This document shows positions 10,993 to 23,142 of a stretch of 64,000 nucleotides of DNA, piece after piece. The stretch is from Isoperla grammatica. Lineage: Eukaryota; Arthropoda; Insecta; Plecoptera; Perlodidae. The notes under the pieces were generated by a model. That model searched no databases, was not told the DNA's origin, and saw only the letters and a list, made by a program, of their open reading frames with translations. The DNA lies in the NCBI GenBank assembly GCA_945910005.1, contig OX246747.1, positions 13,834,580 to 13,898,579 on the forward strand, written 5' to 3'. The number at the start of each line of letters is the position of its first letter. Within the stretch, counting starts at the first letter, position 1. A program made the position numbers and the translations under genes.

Positions 10993-11720
10993 TCTATCCT
11001 ATTCAGTTATAAAAACTGATTTACAAAGGAGGACCTTAAATAAAACTAAGCTATGCAAACAATTAATAATAATGAAATCATAAATAACAATTATCAACAA
11101 CAAAAACAAAACAAACTACTGAACTATATAAAATATAATCAAGAACAAGAAAAAATACATCTCGCGCTTATGATCATCCCGTTGTCTTTACGATTTTTTT
11201 CTCAAATTTACTTGAACTTTTTAAAATCTGCCGGCAGTCATCTAGTTATTTTAACTAAACGCTGGTATAAAGGAACAATGTTTTCTATCAGAGCAATGTG
11301 TGAATTAGGACCCCACAATATAGCATTCACAGACTGTAAAAAACAAACAATCGCTAGCTTATATTACATTCCTTCTGCTCTAATGTATTCGGGAATAACT
11401 TTCAATGCATTTCTGACATTTAAGGAAACACTTGGACTACAATTTATAGAGAGGGGTGAATCAAAAAAACAAATAACAATAATATTTACAAAATTCCCAC
11501 CGCTTTACTTACATTTCATTTCATTTCATTTCATTTTATTATTCCGTTGATATGTATTATACATATATGGACATCGTCATTACTAAAATTAAGTTCTATA
11601 ATATAATAATACATTTTAACAGGTAATACAAATAACTGGTCAACATACATTTAACAATATAAAAGTCTTAAATTAAATTTATCATAATGATATTTCCAAT
11701 AATATTATGAATACATAATG

Positions 11721-13410
11721 TCATGGTGGTTGGAGGAACTCATCTAAGGAGTAGAAGGACTTTTCTAATAGGAAAGATTTGAGTTTGTTTTTAAAGGATG
11801 GGGTAGATTCTGTATTCCTAATGTGTTGTGGTAGGCTGTTGAAAATTTTACTACATAGGTAAGTTGGGCTATTCTTGTAGAAAGAATGCTTAAAAGATGG
11901 TATATATATATTAGATTTGGTTCGGGTTGAGTGTGAATGTACAGTTGTATTATTTGAGAAGAGGGCAGGGTTCAAGTGGGTGAACATGGCTGCTGTCATG
12001 ATGAGAGTTGCTGGGAGGGTGAGGATTCCTAGTTGAGTGAAATAGGGTTTGCAGGACTGTCGTCTAGATATGCCTGCAATGATTCGAATGGCTCTCTTTT
12101 GGATCAGGAAGATCCTCTTTGCTTGTGGCGATGCTCCCCAGAAAAGTATTGCATAGGCTAGAATTGAGTGCAAATATGCATGATATACTAATCGAAGTGT
12201 TGAGGGACTTACAATCATTTTTAGTTTCCGGAGCATGTAGCAACCACTGAGGATACGAAAAGCCGTTTGATCAATGTGAGTAGTCCAGTCTAATGACTCA
12301 TTGATGGCTAATCCAAGGAATTGAGTTGTGAAGACTCTACTTAGACTTAGGTTACCGATGCGTATCAAAGGGCTGAATAGAGGTTTAGGTGCTATACTGG
12401 GATGGAAAAGAAGAAAAACCGTTTTAGATGTCTGGATTGCGAGACGGTTGGAAGAACAATACGCAGAGGTTTTTGAAACTTCCTTCTTTGCTACGAATTA
12501 ATTCTGGAGTATTATTTTTCGGTGCAGTGAGTAGGTGGTTCAAGTCATCTGCATAAGATGTCAAGTGTCCTTCCACACAGTCGTCAGTGAGACTGTCTGT
12601 GAGAGGTGCATTTGGGACTTTTTCGGTAGCAAGTTTATCTGGAATGTTTTTTGTTAGAAGTTCATTTGGACGGTCATTTGAATATATTATAAAAAACAGA
12701 GGGCCAAGTACTGTGCCCTGGGGTACTCCATTAGTTACGGTGAGAGAGCTGGACAGGACTGGAAGTACAGAAGAGGGGGAGGGGGGGAATTTTTACTGAT
12801 TGTGTTCTGTTGGTTATGAAGGATTCTATCCAACTATGTGCAGGACCTGTGATGCCTAATGTAGACAGTTTACTGAGGAAGAGATTATGATCCAATGTGT
12901 CGAATGCCTTACTTAGATCATAGAAGAGGCCTAGGGCATTGTCATTTCTGTCAAGAGCAGCGTAAAGGGGGGAAAGAAATGAGTATATGGCTCTAGTAGT
13001 GGATTTCCTAGAACGGAAGCCATGCTGACTGTTATCCAGGATATTGTGTTTGGAGAGAAAAGAAGAGAGAGGGTCATGCATTACCTTTTCAAAGATTTTT
13101 GAGAATGAAGACGGAAGGGAAATTGGTCGGTAATTATTAGGGGAATCTTTTTTACCTTTCTTATGGACTGGAAGCACAATGGAATGCTTAAGTGCCGATG
13201 GGAACATTCCAAGTTCAAAGGACATATTAATAATATGAGCCAATGGATAGGCAATGAGATATGCAGATTGTATTAGTATTTCGCTTGGGATTTCATCAGG
13301 TCCACTAGAGTATTTAGGGGCTAACTCTTTTAAAAACTTTAGCACCTCGACGTGATTAGTGGGGAAAAGGAAAAGTGAATGACTTGGGCGTTTAGGGAGG
13401 TTTATAAAAA
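11721..13410 (-). pseudogene. CR1/Jockey-like LINE ORF2, C-terminal two thirds, frameshifted
   Basis: Minus-strand 12731-13410 reads the RT fingers and palm: SSGPDEIPSEIL, NNYRPISLPSSFSKIFEKVM, SQHGFRSRKSTTRAIYSFL and FYDLSKAFDTLDHNLFLSKL. A shift inside a G-rich run (about 12776-12788) leads to a frame with GVPQGTVLGPL and the TSYADDLNHL active site near 12555. The frame 11721-12368 gives the thumb and C-terminus, with FLGLAINESLDWTTHI and LYYAYLHSILAYA-type helices. There is no RNase H domain. The element is 5'-truncated near 13410. It is a different LINE family from those at 8.5 and 60 kb. Confidence 0.85.
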
Positions 13411-13950
13411 AACGATCGTCAAATTAAGTGGAAGTTGTACGTAATTTGTTATCCACATAAGCCTACCATGTAACGTACTCCCCTCCCCTCCCCTTCCCTG
13501 TCTATTTCCCTGAACACATACTTCGTACAATTTAATTACAAGGTTCTTTAAAAAAATTACATTATTCCGGTAGAAAAGTAAATTGTAATTTGAAAACAAA
13601 TATAATTTCATAGAACAAGTAGTATGCCCGTTCCTGTTATACATACAAATAAAAACTCACATTTTGGTACTATGAACCATTATGCCACTTTCACTCACCC
13701 TGATGTGGCCACTGTGGTTTACAGCCCACCGATGTTTTGTATCCCGTGTATACTCCCGTGTCCAGATTTATTTGGAAATCGTTCGCGTATTTTTGTTACT
13801 GCACACGGAGGAATAACTTTTCGATTACCCCTTCCAATTGAACCTTAGAATTAATCCATGACAAACTGGTGGTATGCTAAATACTTCCACAAATCGTTTA
13901 ATACTGGTTCGATGCTAAGTTTTTTGCTTCATTTTGATTGTTCAATGATG
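13411..13950. other. AT-rich spacer
   Basis: I see no gene or repeat that I can name here. Confidence 0.4.
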
Positions 13951-14690
13951 TGTACAAATGTAGTAATCAACGTTTTAATGTCCAGGTTAAAGATAAACTT
14001 ATCAGTTTAGTTACGTAGCCAGGGAACACTTAGGACTTCTTGAAGTACCTTCTTTATTGCCAGTGACAATGCTGAACGCTAATTTATGTTCCCGTGGGTA
14101 AAAGGATGCCCAATTTGTTTTTTGGGTGAACAAATGTAGAAATCAACGTTTTAATGTCCAGGTTACAAATCAACGTTTTGATGTCCAGGTTATAGATAAA
14201 TTTATCAGTTTAGTTACGTAGCCAAGGGACACTTAGACCTTTTGAAGTGTCTTCTTTATTGCCAGTGACAATGCTGAACGCGAATTAATGTTTCCTGTGG
14301 GTAACGAGATCCGTTATTGTGTGTTTTTGGTGTACAAGTGTAGAAATCAACGTTTTAATGTCCAGGTTATAAATAAACTAGTCAGATTTAGTTATTTAGC
14401 CAGGGAACACTAAGGACCTTTTGAAGTGTCTTCTTTATTGCCAGTGACAATGCTGAACGCGAATTAATGTTTCCTGTGGGTAACAAGATCCGTTATTGTG
14501 TGTTTTTGGTGTACAAGTGTAGAAATCAACGTTTTAATGTCCAGGTTATAAATAAACTAGTCAGATTAGTTATTTAGCCAGGGAACACTTGGGACCTTTT
14601 GAAGTGTCTACTTATTTGCCAGTGACAATGCTGAACGCTAATTTATGTTCCCGTGGGTAAAAGGATGCCCAATTTGTTTTTTTGGGTGTG
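13951..14690 (+). repeat. satellite-like tandem array, ~177-bp unit, four copies
   Basis: The word CGTTTTAATG recurs at 13971, 14147, 14351 and 14530. Each unit continues with TGTCCAGGTT, a TTTAGTTA block, TTTATTGCCAGTGACAATGC and a variable T-rich end. Spacings are 176-179 bp, except the second interval, where an extra 27-bp block (ATCAACGTTTT to AGGTTA, near 14169) is duplicated in place. Units 3 and 4 are the most alike. Confidence 0.9.
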
Positions 14691-15234
14691 ATACAATTTA
14701 AAACTTGTATGCATATGTAGAAATTAAAGAAAATGAAACATACTACATACTTTAAAAGTTCCAATCCAACACTGCTCTGAAGGTGATGATGTGTGCTGAC
14801 AAAATAAGTAAAAATAATATATACATAATATGACGCTAATTTGGAACATTTTGTTTGGTAGAAAGAAGAACGTTAAGCCCAAATAATCAAATTACAGAAA
14901 GAAGAATATACTGCAACTCTTTTTGCTGTCACTGAGTGACGATATGGATAGTGTACCCTAGAAGGAGCGGGCCTTACTAAAAATTAAAATTATGACTTCA
15001 GTCGCTGAAGCATGCCATGGACCTTTTTAGTAATTAGTATTTTTTTCAAGATACTACACAGAAATTTGTAAAAAAAAAGTGTGTAATCATTAAGATTTGC
15101 TTCACGTACGTACCACATTTACCATAATTTTTAAGTGAAAACACTTTTAAATATAGTTCTTCACAAAGTATGATTTAGACTTTACTTGTAGTTTTTGATT
15201 TGGTTTCGAACTCCGTTGCAAGGAAGATGACCTC

Positions 15235-17588
15235 TCATCGATATAGTCTCGTCCATTGCCATGGCACAGCTCCCTCATTTGCAAAGTAAGTTCGAAATTC
15301 GTCCCGAACTTCCTTTGCACTTGCCGAATGCCTGTTGGCCAGTCCTTGCTGTACGGGGGCCAAACCATCCATTTGCATTCCCCGCCAATGCCCAAGCGTT
15401 ATTCTGCCTTCGTTGTCCTCTGCATCTACCAATCCTGGAGGGCAGTAGACATTTCTGTTGCCATTACTAATCTTTTGCAGCCAGTTGTGGAGACAAATGG
15501 TTGATTTGACAATGGCCTCTACAGTTTCGAGGGATGCCAAAATTGGTTTTCGGTATATCCGCCACCTTGCAGCTAGGATGCCGAAGCAATTTTCAATCAT
15601 TCTTCGAGCACGGCTTAATCTACAAATTACGTAAAACAATTTATTAGACCTACCTATATCTTATTACTATTGTACTGATCAATAGCCATGGTCTGCAATA
15701 GTAATAAATCATAATACTTTTAAACATTACTAGGCCTACCTACCTGTAATTGAAAACTAGATTATCTGGTTCCGTGCTCGAATTATGGTATGGCCGTAGC
15801 ATGTTTTTTCTTAGTGGAAATGCTGCATCCACAACAAACACACATGGTAGTTGGTATCCAAATAACTGCATTGGTGGTGGTAACGGTAGATGTTCTGCGA
15901 GAATGGCTTGACCAAAGGTAGAATGGCTAAATACCCCTCCGTCACTCTGTCGACCAGCTCCACCAATATTCACAAATGTAAAACAATAGTCTGCATCGGC
16001 CGATGCCATCAACACTATACTGTGTTGGCCTTTGTAGTTAAAATACTGTGAGCCTGAAAGTGCAGGAGCCTGTGAAGCAAATCATGTTTTGAATTTCATC
16101 AATCAATTTGCAAACGTTTGTCAATTCTGACCGTGGAGTTTTTTTTTTACTATAAATATTGTACATTCAAACTTCAGAAATGTGCATTATTAAAAATAAT
16201 AGCTGTTTACATTGGGGACTGAGTTTGGGGTTGAGTACTCTGTGGACTTCGTACCTCATACATGTAAATACGTTAAACGATAGACCTACATACCTGAATC
16301 ACAACATGTTTCCCATCTATGCTACCTGCACAGTTAGGGAAATTCCACCTGTAGAAATTTTGCTCGGTTATTTCCCTCCACCGTTCTTCTGTTGGAATTG
16401 CCAACACTTAATCCTTCATCACTTGCCAAATCGCGTTGCAGGTTTCTCGAATAATCGCAGTGACGGTACTTTTGCCAACTCTCTCATTAAATCCTGCCCA
16501 GGGACCGCCACCTTATCGTGGTGGGCAGGTTTGCGTGCTTTGTTGATCCCGAGAGCTATGCCGGCGGAAGCGTATGCTTCTGGTAGGGCCACCCTAGCCG
16601 GACTGGTCGAGGAGGAGAAGTCAGACGAAGTGCAGTCCACACCCCAATCCCCTTTCCCCCCCACTGTCTTATTGAATATTTCTTCTCCCACTTGGCCCTG
16701 CCCTCCCTTGCTGGACTCCCGTATGACGACTCACGCGACGTACAATGGATCTGATTCAAATGTGGCTTTATTCTTCATTATCATCTTTCTCATCCTCATT
16801 ATCACCCGCTCATCGTCTCGATTAGCCATCGTTGCATAAATATGAGACGTTAAGCCCCATTAATCAATCAATCAATCACTCTCATTAAATGAAAAAGAGA
16901 CCATAGGGTCTCCGGAAGCCAAATATCTTTAAAATAACAAAATGTATTAACTTGTATCTGTGCCACGTATAAAATGGGCAATTATTGGCCCTTAGAACTG
17001 AACAAGATTATCAAAAACAGCGAGCTCTAGTGTAACGGTTGATGCCAAGCACGAATAGGCCTATATGTTGCGTTTAATGGATGATTGCGAATCAGTAAGG
17101 TAATTTAGAACTTGATTGAATGGTGGGGAGGGGGTGGGAGGGAGTAGAAAGGTTGTCACCGGACAGTTGGGCCCATTTGCAACCTAAAAGTGGTTCAATT
17201 CAAATTCAAAGATGTATAGGCATAGTTTGTGGCCTACGCCTACTTACCTCAAAGTCAACCCCAACTTTAAACCCACAAGAATTGCTTTTCTTCTTTGTAA
17301 TGGGTCACTTTTCTTTAAAATTGGGTCAACTTTTTGCAAAAGATAATCGTACTGCACCCTTGTCATCCTAAAGTAATTGAAGTGCTTTTCAGGATCCTCT
17401 AACCTCATTTCAGGTACAAGGTTATAATAATTCCCATGCTGCTCTCTTCCCTGAAATAAAGGGCGCACCCACAAACGTCTAGGCCTAGGTAGATTCTCAC
17501 GTCTATTTCTCATTATGAGGAGAAGTAATAATAGTTTACGTCGCGCTTTAGCTTTCCTAATTCGGTACGTAGCTCGTCTTATCACCAT
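15235..17588 (-). pseudogene. PIF/Harbinger transposase, four exons, disrupted by a SINE
   Basis: Exon 1 (about 17588-17248) reads RRLWVRPLFQGREQHGNYYN and ends LTLR at a GTAAGT donor. Exon 2 (16926-16294) reads YLASGDPMVSFSFNER, then, past the SINE, VGKSTVTAIIRETCNAIW and GSIDGKHVVIQ with the first catalytic Asp. Exon 3 (16069-15744) reads APALSGSQYFNYKGQHSIVL and SADADYC with the second Asp. Exon 4 (15619-15235) reads LSRARRMIENCFGILAARW with the catalytic Glu. Donors GTAAGT, GTATGT and GTAGGT pair with AG acceptors, and reading phase is kept across all three introns. The only obvious lesion is the SINE at 16493-16878 inside exon 2. Harbinger transposases cut DNA with a DDE core and act with a Myb-like partner protein. 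Confidence 0.85.
16493..16878 (+). repeat. SINE-like element, H1 + body A, inside Harbinger exon 2
   Basis: Complete, with a 12-bp target-site duplication CTCTCATTAAAT (16481-16492 and 16879-16890). It splits the Harbinger frame between ...SFSFNER and VGKSTV. Confidence 0.94.
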
Positions 17589-17839
17589 GATTTCTCGGAT
17601 AGCATAAATCGCGCCACAACACCTGTCATATGACTGTGCGCAGCAACAACACAAACGCACTTACGCCGCGCAGTGGCGGTGGCATGTGAACGCTTCAACC
17701 TCCTCGCGACGTAAAAACGTCTTACGCAGCGTATCGCGTCAAGGCATGAGATCCCAGCATAAGAGAAGCGGCAGACACTGGCGCCAGAGCTAATTAGCAT
17801 AATTAATTACTGTCTAGGTATCCTGCAATATATACTACT

Positions 17840-18760
17840 AATATTCATGTGGGATGAATGATGAAGGTCAGCTTGGTCTCGGTCACATCTCTCCTTTCCC
17901 ATTTCCTCACGCGTCCTCCTACTTGCCCCTTTCTTCCAAATTTTCTCCAAAAAGCCCACAATTTCATCTTAATAATTATCCACTCATCGTCTTGATTAGC
18001 CTAGTTGCAAAAATATAAGACGTTAAGCCCAAATATCAATCAATCAATCAATCAAAAAAGTCCCCACACCCGTCCTGGTTGCCGGTCTGCCGCCCATCAA
18101 GAAAGTTGCTGCTTGTCTGCACACGGTGGTTCTTGCCGACGGCGGTGAGGTGTGGGTGTGTGGATACGACAAGTTTGGCCAATTAGGACTTGGTCATACA
18201 AACTAGCAAACCTCATTTACCCACGTGACCAACCTCCCCGAGGCCATCATTGACATATCGTGTGGCGGGTACCATACAGTTCTTGTCTCGGCCTGTCAGG
18301 CACTTTTGATAACTGGGCGGAATAACAAAGGCCAGCTTAATCTTGACTAAGCCGAAACCTTGTCCAGCTTCACGCAAGTATCGACGCCGTCATCGTCACT
18401 GTGGCCCTCAGAGTCGATGGGACGACCTGGGCTTGGGGTAATAATGGAAATGGTCAGTTGGGTACCGGGGACAGGGTTAAGAGATCCGCCCCCTCTCGAA
18501 TGATTGGCGTCGAGGACCAGACTGTCTCCCAGGTCATCGCTGGATGTCGCAACACTGCGATGTTGACACAGGAAGGGGATGTGTTTGTGTGCGGTAGTGG
18601 ACTAAGCGGTCAGTTGGGTCCGCGGAAGGAAACCTTTTCGGTGGCGACTCGGTTGCTGAAGTCACCTGGGCTGATTGTTCAACAGGTGGCCTTTGCTGAG
18701 ACGGATTCTCTACTCTTGATAGTTGAGAAGGCACACATCACACCGGCACCTCAACTAGGG
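17840..18760 (+). pseudogene. RCC1-repeat protein, copy 1 (middle and C-terminal part)
   Basis: RCC1 repeats form blades of a beta-propeller used in Ran exchange factors and many scaffold proteins. From 17845 the text follows the copy at 23.1-23.8 kb (SCGMNDEG-type blade), is interrupted by a SINE (17887-18054), then resumes with VLADGGEVWVCGYDKFGQLG. In-frame stops occur near 18207 and 18346. The open part from 18401 reads TWAWGNNGNGQLGTGDRVKR, GDVFVCGSGLSGQLGPR and ends ...LLLIVEK. Part of a blade present at 58020-58060 (SCGYYHTVV) is deleted near 18390. It is non-functional as written. Confidence 0.8.
17887..18054 (+). repeat. SINE-like element, body B, 5'-truncated
   Basis: Body B and an ATATAAGACGTTAAGCCC tail with five ATC-type units, sitting inside RCC1 copy 1. 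The host text between CACATC and CCCCACACCC is partly lost, so no clean duplication is seen. Confidence 0.88.
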
Positions 18761-18989
18761 ATCCGTGTTGCAGAGAGGGGCGACCGGGTGACGAATGTTA
18801 CAACCGAATTAGAACGGAACATCATGACCACTCTATTTGCTACAATGTCATGTGCGCACCAATACATTAGTGCACTGCGGGACACAGCTTATGCAACGCT
18901 TGCCGGTCTGGCGACAGGACCACAGTTTGCCCACTGTGTCGTGGACAGTTCCTTACTGTGAGGAATCTCGCGCTGGAGGGCCTGAGTGC

Positions 18990-20334
18990 CAACATCGAAC
19001 TACCGTGCACGGCATGCTTGCTGCGCACTACACTTGGGCTGGTTAGTCGCACTTGGCTATCTGTGTCAGCCCCCACTCCCCACGGACGTGCTAGGCCCTA
19101 CTATCCAACCCTACTCGATGCGACGCTGCGTGGTCGTGGTCGAGTACTCTTGCTGTTTGTTATCTCTTACCGCAGGCGCGCGAACCGCGATATGCTTAAA
19201 TTTGTTTGGAGGCGTATCAATTGTTGTTTCATCTTTGTAGCTGGAGCCTTGCGTGCGTTGTGGCAGGACGCCACTTTGGCAATATTCAGCAAGGAGTCGC
19301 ACAAGTTCCTACAGTTCCTTCCTTCAAATTATCAGTAGTTGGAAATGAGTCAGCAAGTGTTTTTTCTGTAAAAACAAAATTGACAAACCGATAAACAAGG
19401 TATAATTATTTTATAACTTCATCTCTTATTGCCATGACTAGATATATCAAAACTTACTGATGACACTGACTAAACTGACTTCATGAAACATGGCCCAGCC
19501 CTCAAAATAAACAAAAACTGCGCCGCCCTGCAGCTTTACCTTCCACAGGAGTGGGGACACCGACTCGCTCAAGACCGCGCGCCTCGACTGACAACAGTCA
19601 GTCCACGTTAGGCTCTTGAGGTACTTGTATCCCCTAGCAACAAAAATCTTACCTATTATCATTCTTATATTTTTGTATTTTATATAAGTTTGACACTTGC
19701 CTAATTAGATGATGTCCATTTGAAAACAATTTAAATATTCATAAATTCCATTGTTAGGATTTATTTCATTGTTATAACAATGGTAAACTGGTGATATGGA
19801 TTTTGATGCCTACTTTAAGTCATAGAAAGTTGATTGTGGTCTCATCTGATGCAGATGATATGTGGGAATGAGCCTATGAGAGCTTTTTTGAGATTTTAAT
19901 CTGAAAGATGTATTATGAATTTTCTAACTTCAAAGTTTTTCAATTTTAAGTTTTCCTTGGAATATTTTTGTGTTCAAATTGTTCTATTAAATCATCATGA
20001 CACAAATATGAAAAAAGCTCTTATAGGCTCATGCCCCATACTCTTTTATTTTAAATAAAACCAAATTCAAGTATCTATCTTATTATTTACTATATCTAAT
20101 CTGTTTCCAAGTAAGAGCAAACGTATCAAAAACTGTATCAGAGATAATGCAGTTAAAGTTAAGAAACACTTTTACCTACGGTTATGTTCATGTGTCATCC
20201 ATCAAATCCTCAGCCACTTGCGATTTTGCTTAATGAAATTTTACCACTGTTATAAGAAGGGATAGACGCATCAATAGCATTCAACAATAAAGTTGGGTCC
20301 TCACTTGTTGATGTGCAAGGTCTTGGCCTAGGCC
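18990..20334. other. unassigned stretch
   Basis: Several short ORFs on both strands between 18990 and 19660, none with a motif I recognise. The rest to 20334 is AT-rich. The left arm of a 17-bp inverted repeat lies at 19619-19635. Confidence 0.4.
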
Positions 20335-20873
20335 CCTATGCCGGCGGAAGCGTATGCTTCTGGTAGGGCCACCCAAGCCGGACTGGTCGAGGAGGAGAAG
20401 TCAGACGAAGTGCAGTCCACACCCCAATCCCCTTTCCCCCCCACTGTCCCATTGAATATTTCTCCTCCCACTTGGCCCTGCCCACCCGTGCTGGACTCCC
20501 GTATGACGACTCACGCGACGTACAATGGATCTGATTCGGATGTGGCTTTATTCTTCATTATCATCTTTCTCATCCTCATTATCACCCGCTCATCGTCTCG
20601 ATTAGCCATCGATGCATAAATATGAGACGTTAAGCCCCATTAATCAATCATTGGCCTAGGCCTAGGGCCTAGAGTAAATGTATTTTAAGCGTGGTTTTGA
20701 GGCATAAAACAAGTGCAGTGCATACAATGAAATCATTATACCGCAATTAATAAGAACAGCATACATATGTATCATATATGCATAGAAACAGGACTAAATG
20801 AAGAAATTAAATTTAATAAACCATAAAATCAATTTTCTTAAAATTCACAGCCGTGTAGGGGATACAAGTACCT
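19619..20873. repeat. 17-bp perfect inverted repeat pair flanking 1.2 kb
   Basis: AGGTACTTGTATCCCCT at 19619-19635 is the exact reverse complement of 20857-20873. It may mark the edges of a foldback element or a local inversion. Flanking similarity is weak, and a SINE lies between the arms. Confidence 0.5.
20335..20650 (+). repeat. SINE-like element, partial H1 + body A
   Basis: The head begins at CCTATGCCGGCGG (first ~50 nt absent). A 12-bp target-site duplication TTGGCCTAGGCC (20323-20334 and 20651-20662) shows the copy was already 5'-truncated when inserted. The target is itself a TAGGCC-type word. Confidence 0.93.
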
Positions 20874-20929
20874 TGAATGAGGAGAACGTGATAGGGACTC
20901 GTGAACATGCCATATGCAATTCTGGCGAA

Positions 20930-21165
20930 ACGTCGAGCAATGAGTGACAGACTTCGGTCTGCACCAATATACTCACAATATCTATTACTTAGCTATGTCG
21001 CCTCATTGGCGGGGTCACCTAAGAACCCTGCCGACGACATTGTACTTAATCCACCATACCAAGACCGTTACGCCATTAGACAGAAGACCACTCGACCAGC
21101 AGGTATTCGAATTTCGAACCCTCGAACTAATGAATTGTCAAGATACTCCCCCACGTCTTCCTACC
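20930..21165 (+). pseudogene. LINE fragment, same family as 60.4-63.5 kb
   Basis: 20978-21165 follows LINE positions about 62268-62440 almost base for base (LSYVASLAGSPKNPADDIVL in one frame). A small insertion near 21110 shifts the frame. This is the connection region between RT and RNase H. Confidence 0.85.
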
Positions 21166-21197
21166 CAGGGACTGCTGCCTTATTGCCATGGTGCGCT
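21160..21197 (+). repeat. SINE H1 head fragment, degenerate
   Basis: CCTACCCAGGGACTGCTGCC then a TTATTGCCATGGTG variant of the H1 hairpin, with no body behind it. Confidence 0.6.
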
Positions 21198-21462
21198 ACT
21201 TATTTATTATTTTTATAAACCCTTCTTTTATTATTTCTTCTATATAGTATAAATCTGCACTGAACACGGATGTTCCAAGATATCATAATAATCTTATAAC
21301 AACAATAAGCATGTTATTGTCAATTTCCTTCATTTCACTTTCACCTATACAGCTATTCAATTCGATATATTGTTTTCACATGTCTCACAAAGTCTTCATT
21401 AAAGACACAATTATATTCCTGAAAATTACTGTAGTGATTTTTGATGGAGGTCACTTATTTAG

Positions 21463-21535
21463 TATATATACGGTGACAAATTAAAGCCAAATTGTCAGTC
21501 AGTTAGCCAGGAGCTCCACATTACTGGATTCGGTG
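21463..21535 (+). promoter_or_regulatory. candidate core promoter and short leader with splice donor
   Basis: TATATATA at 21463-21470 is followed 34 nt later by TCAGTC (21495-21500), an initiator-type start site at normal spacing. GGTGAGTGG near 21531 could serve as a splice donor. No coding exon is identified downstream; it may belong to an LTR-type element. Confidence 0.35.
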
Positions 21536-21787
21536 AGTGGAGAACTTAGGTCATGGTTTGTCTGAATTGCCGTATATGGCAGGAGACCAACTAATATTAA
21601 TTATTTATATGACTCGCCTGTGTCTATACTTAATTAATATTTGCCTTGATCTAATACTATAAGTTACACTTAGTTTAAAGGCCTAGTCCTAAATTGCCGT
21701 ATGCGGCAGGGGGACTTAGTCGGTATTCACCGGGTGTATTCCTCAGCTTGAGTTAAATACCTCGGTGCATATCTCCTTACCAAAATA

Positions 21788-22083
21788 CCCGTCTGGGCCC
21801 GAGGAAGAATAGGCCCAGAGTGACTCTGCTAGTCGTAAGAGGCGACAAAAGGAGACCCTGCCCCTTCCCCCCCACTGTCCCATTGAATATTTCTCCTCCC
21901 ACTTGGCCCTGCTCTCCCTTGCTGTACTCCCGTATGACGACCCCCGCAATGTACACTGGATCTGATTCGGATGTGGCTTTATTCTTCATTATCATCTTTT
22001 TCATCTTCATCATCACCCGCTCATCGTCTCGATTAGCCATCGTTGCATTAATATGAGACGTTAAGCCCCTTTAATCCATCCAT
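21788..22083 (+). repeat. SINE-like element, H2 head + body A
   Basis: The H2 head (CCCGTCTGGGCCCGAGG, AGAGTGACTCTGCTAGTCGT) replaces H1, then body A and a TAATCCATCC tail. A short imperfect duplication (CCTTAC) flanks it. Confidence 0.9.
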
Positions 22084-22280
22084 CCTTACTATAATGTGAT
22101 AGCCTAATTTCAGATAGGGTTGTATACTAGATATATACATATTGCAACAGTCTGAAATAACGGTGCATATTCAAGAACCATCAAACGCCTCCTTAAAAAC
22201 CATAAGTTAATATAATGTATTAAGGGTCCGTCGCCTTTCAGACGGTGGTGGCAGCATTAGTAGCATTATCAATAAATTGT

Positions 22281-22591
22281 CCTGCCCATGGACTGCTACC
22301 TTATCGCGGTGGGCAGGTTTGCGTGCTTTAATGATTCCTAGTGCTATGTCGGCGAAAGCGTATGCTTCTGGTAGGGCCACCCTAGCCGGACTGGTCGAGG
22401 AGGAGAAGTCAGACGAAGTGCAGGTCACAGCCCAAGCCCCTTTCCGCCCCCTTCCCCTTTCCGCCCCCGCCCTCCTATTGGCCCCTTTCCTCCAAACAGC
22501 CCCCTATTTCATCTTCATATATCACCCACTCATTGTCTCGATTAGCCTCGTTGCAAAAATATGAGACGTTAAGCCCAAATATTAATCAATC
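22281..22591 (+). repeat. SINE-like element, H1 + body B
   Basis: Near-complete copy: CCTGCCCATGG head variant, TCGCGGTGGGCAGG hairpin arm, body B, GACGTTAAGCCC tail. No clear target-site duplication. Confidence 0.9.
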
Positions 22592-23142
22592 TGATACACG
22601 CATAGCTGTGTAGGGTGTAGTTTTACTGTAGAGTATGTTCGGTGATCCCACTTTAGCTTGGGGAGTAAAAGTTTAAACCAGTTCTGGTTGCCGTTTGCCG
22701 TATGTAGACACCATCAACGTATTTCCATTGTTCATTCACTGTTGCTACAACTAATAAATTGAAGTTTCACATGCTGCTTGGTGTTTTTAGAAACTTCTTT
22801 TCTGATGATTGTTGAGAAGTGTTGTAAAAATCACTTGCCTCCACTAGTAATTCTACTTCAGTTACATTTAATACAAACAGTTAATGAATCATATAAATAA
22901 GTTTAGATTTAAGACCATGCATAGTTGGTGTATTACAGTAAGTAATTAATGACTCGACACACGGAAGCGGCACTCGCCCATGCATAAAGGCCAAACGTGC
23001 AAGGTCTTCAAATGTGTGTTCTTCAAAGGTTATAAGAACTTACTTTGTACACAATAGTGATCAGTATCTTCAAGTTTTTGTAAGTGGGCATCTCTAATTT
23101 CAATCCACTTTTGTTTGTCTGAAACAACCATTTAGGTTCAAG

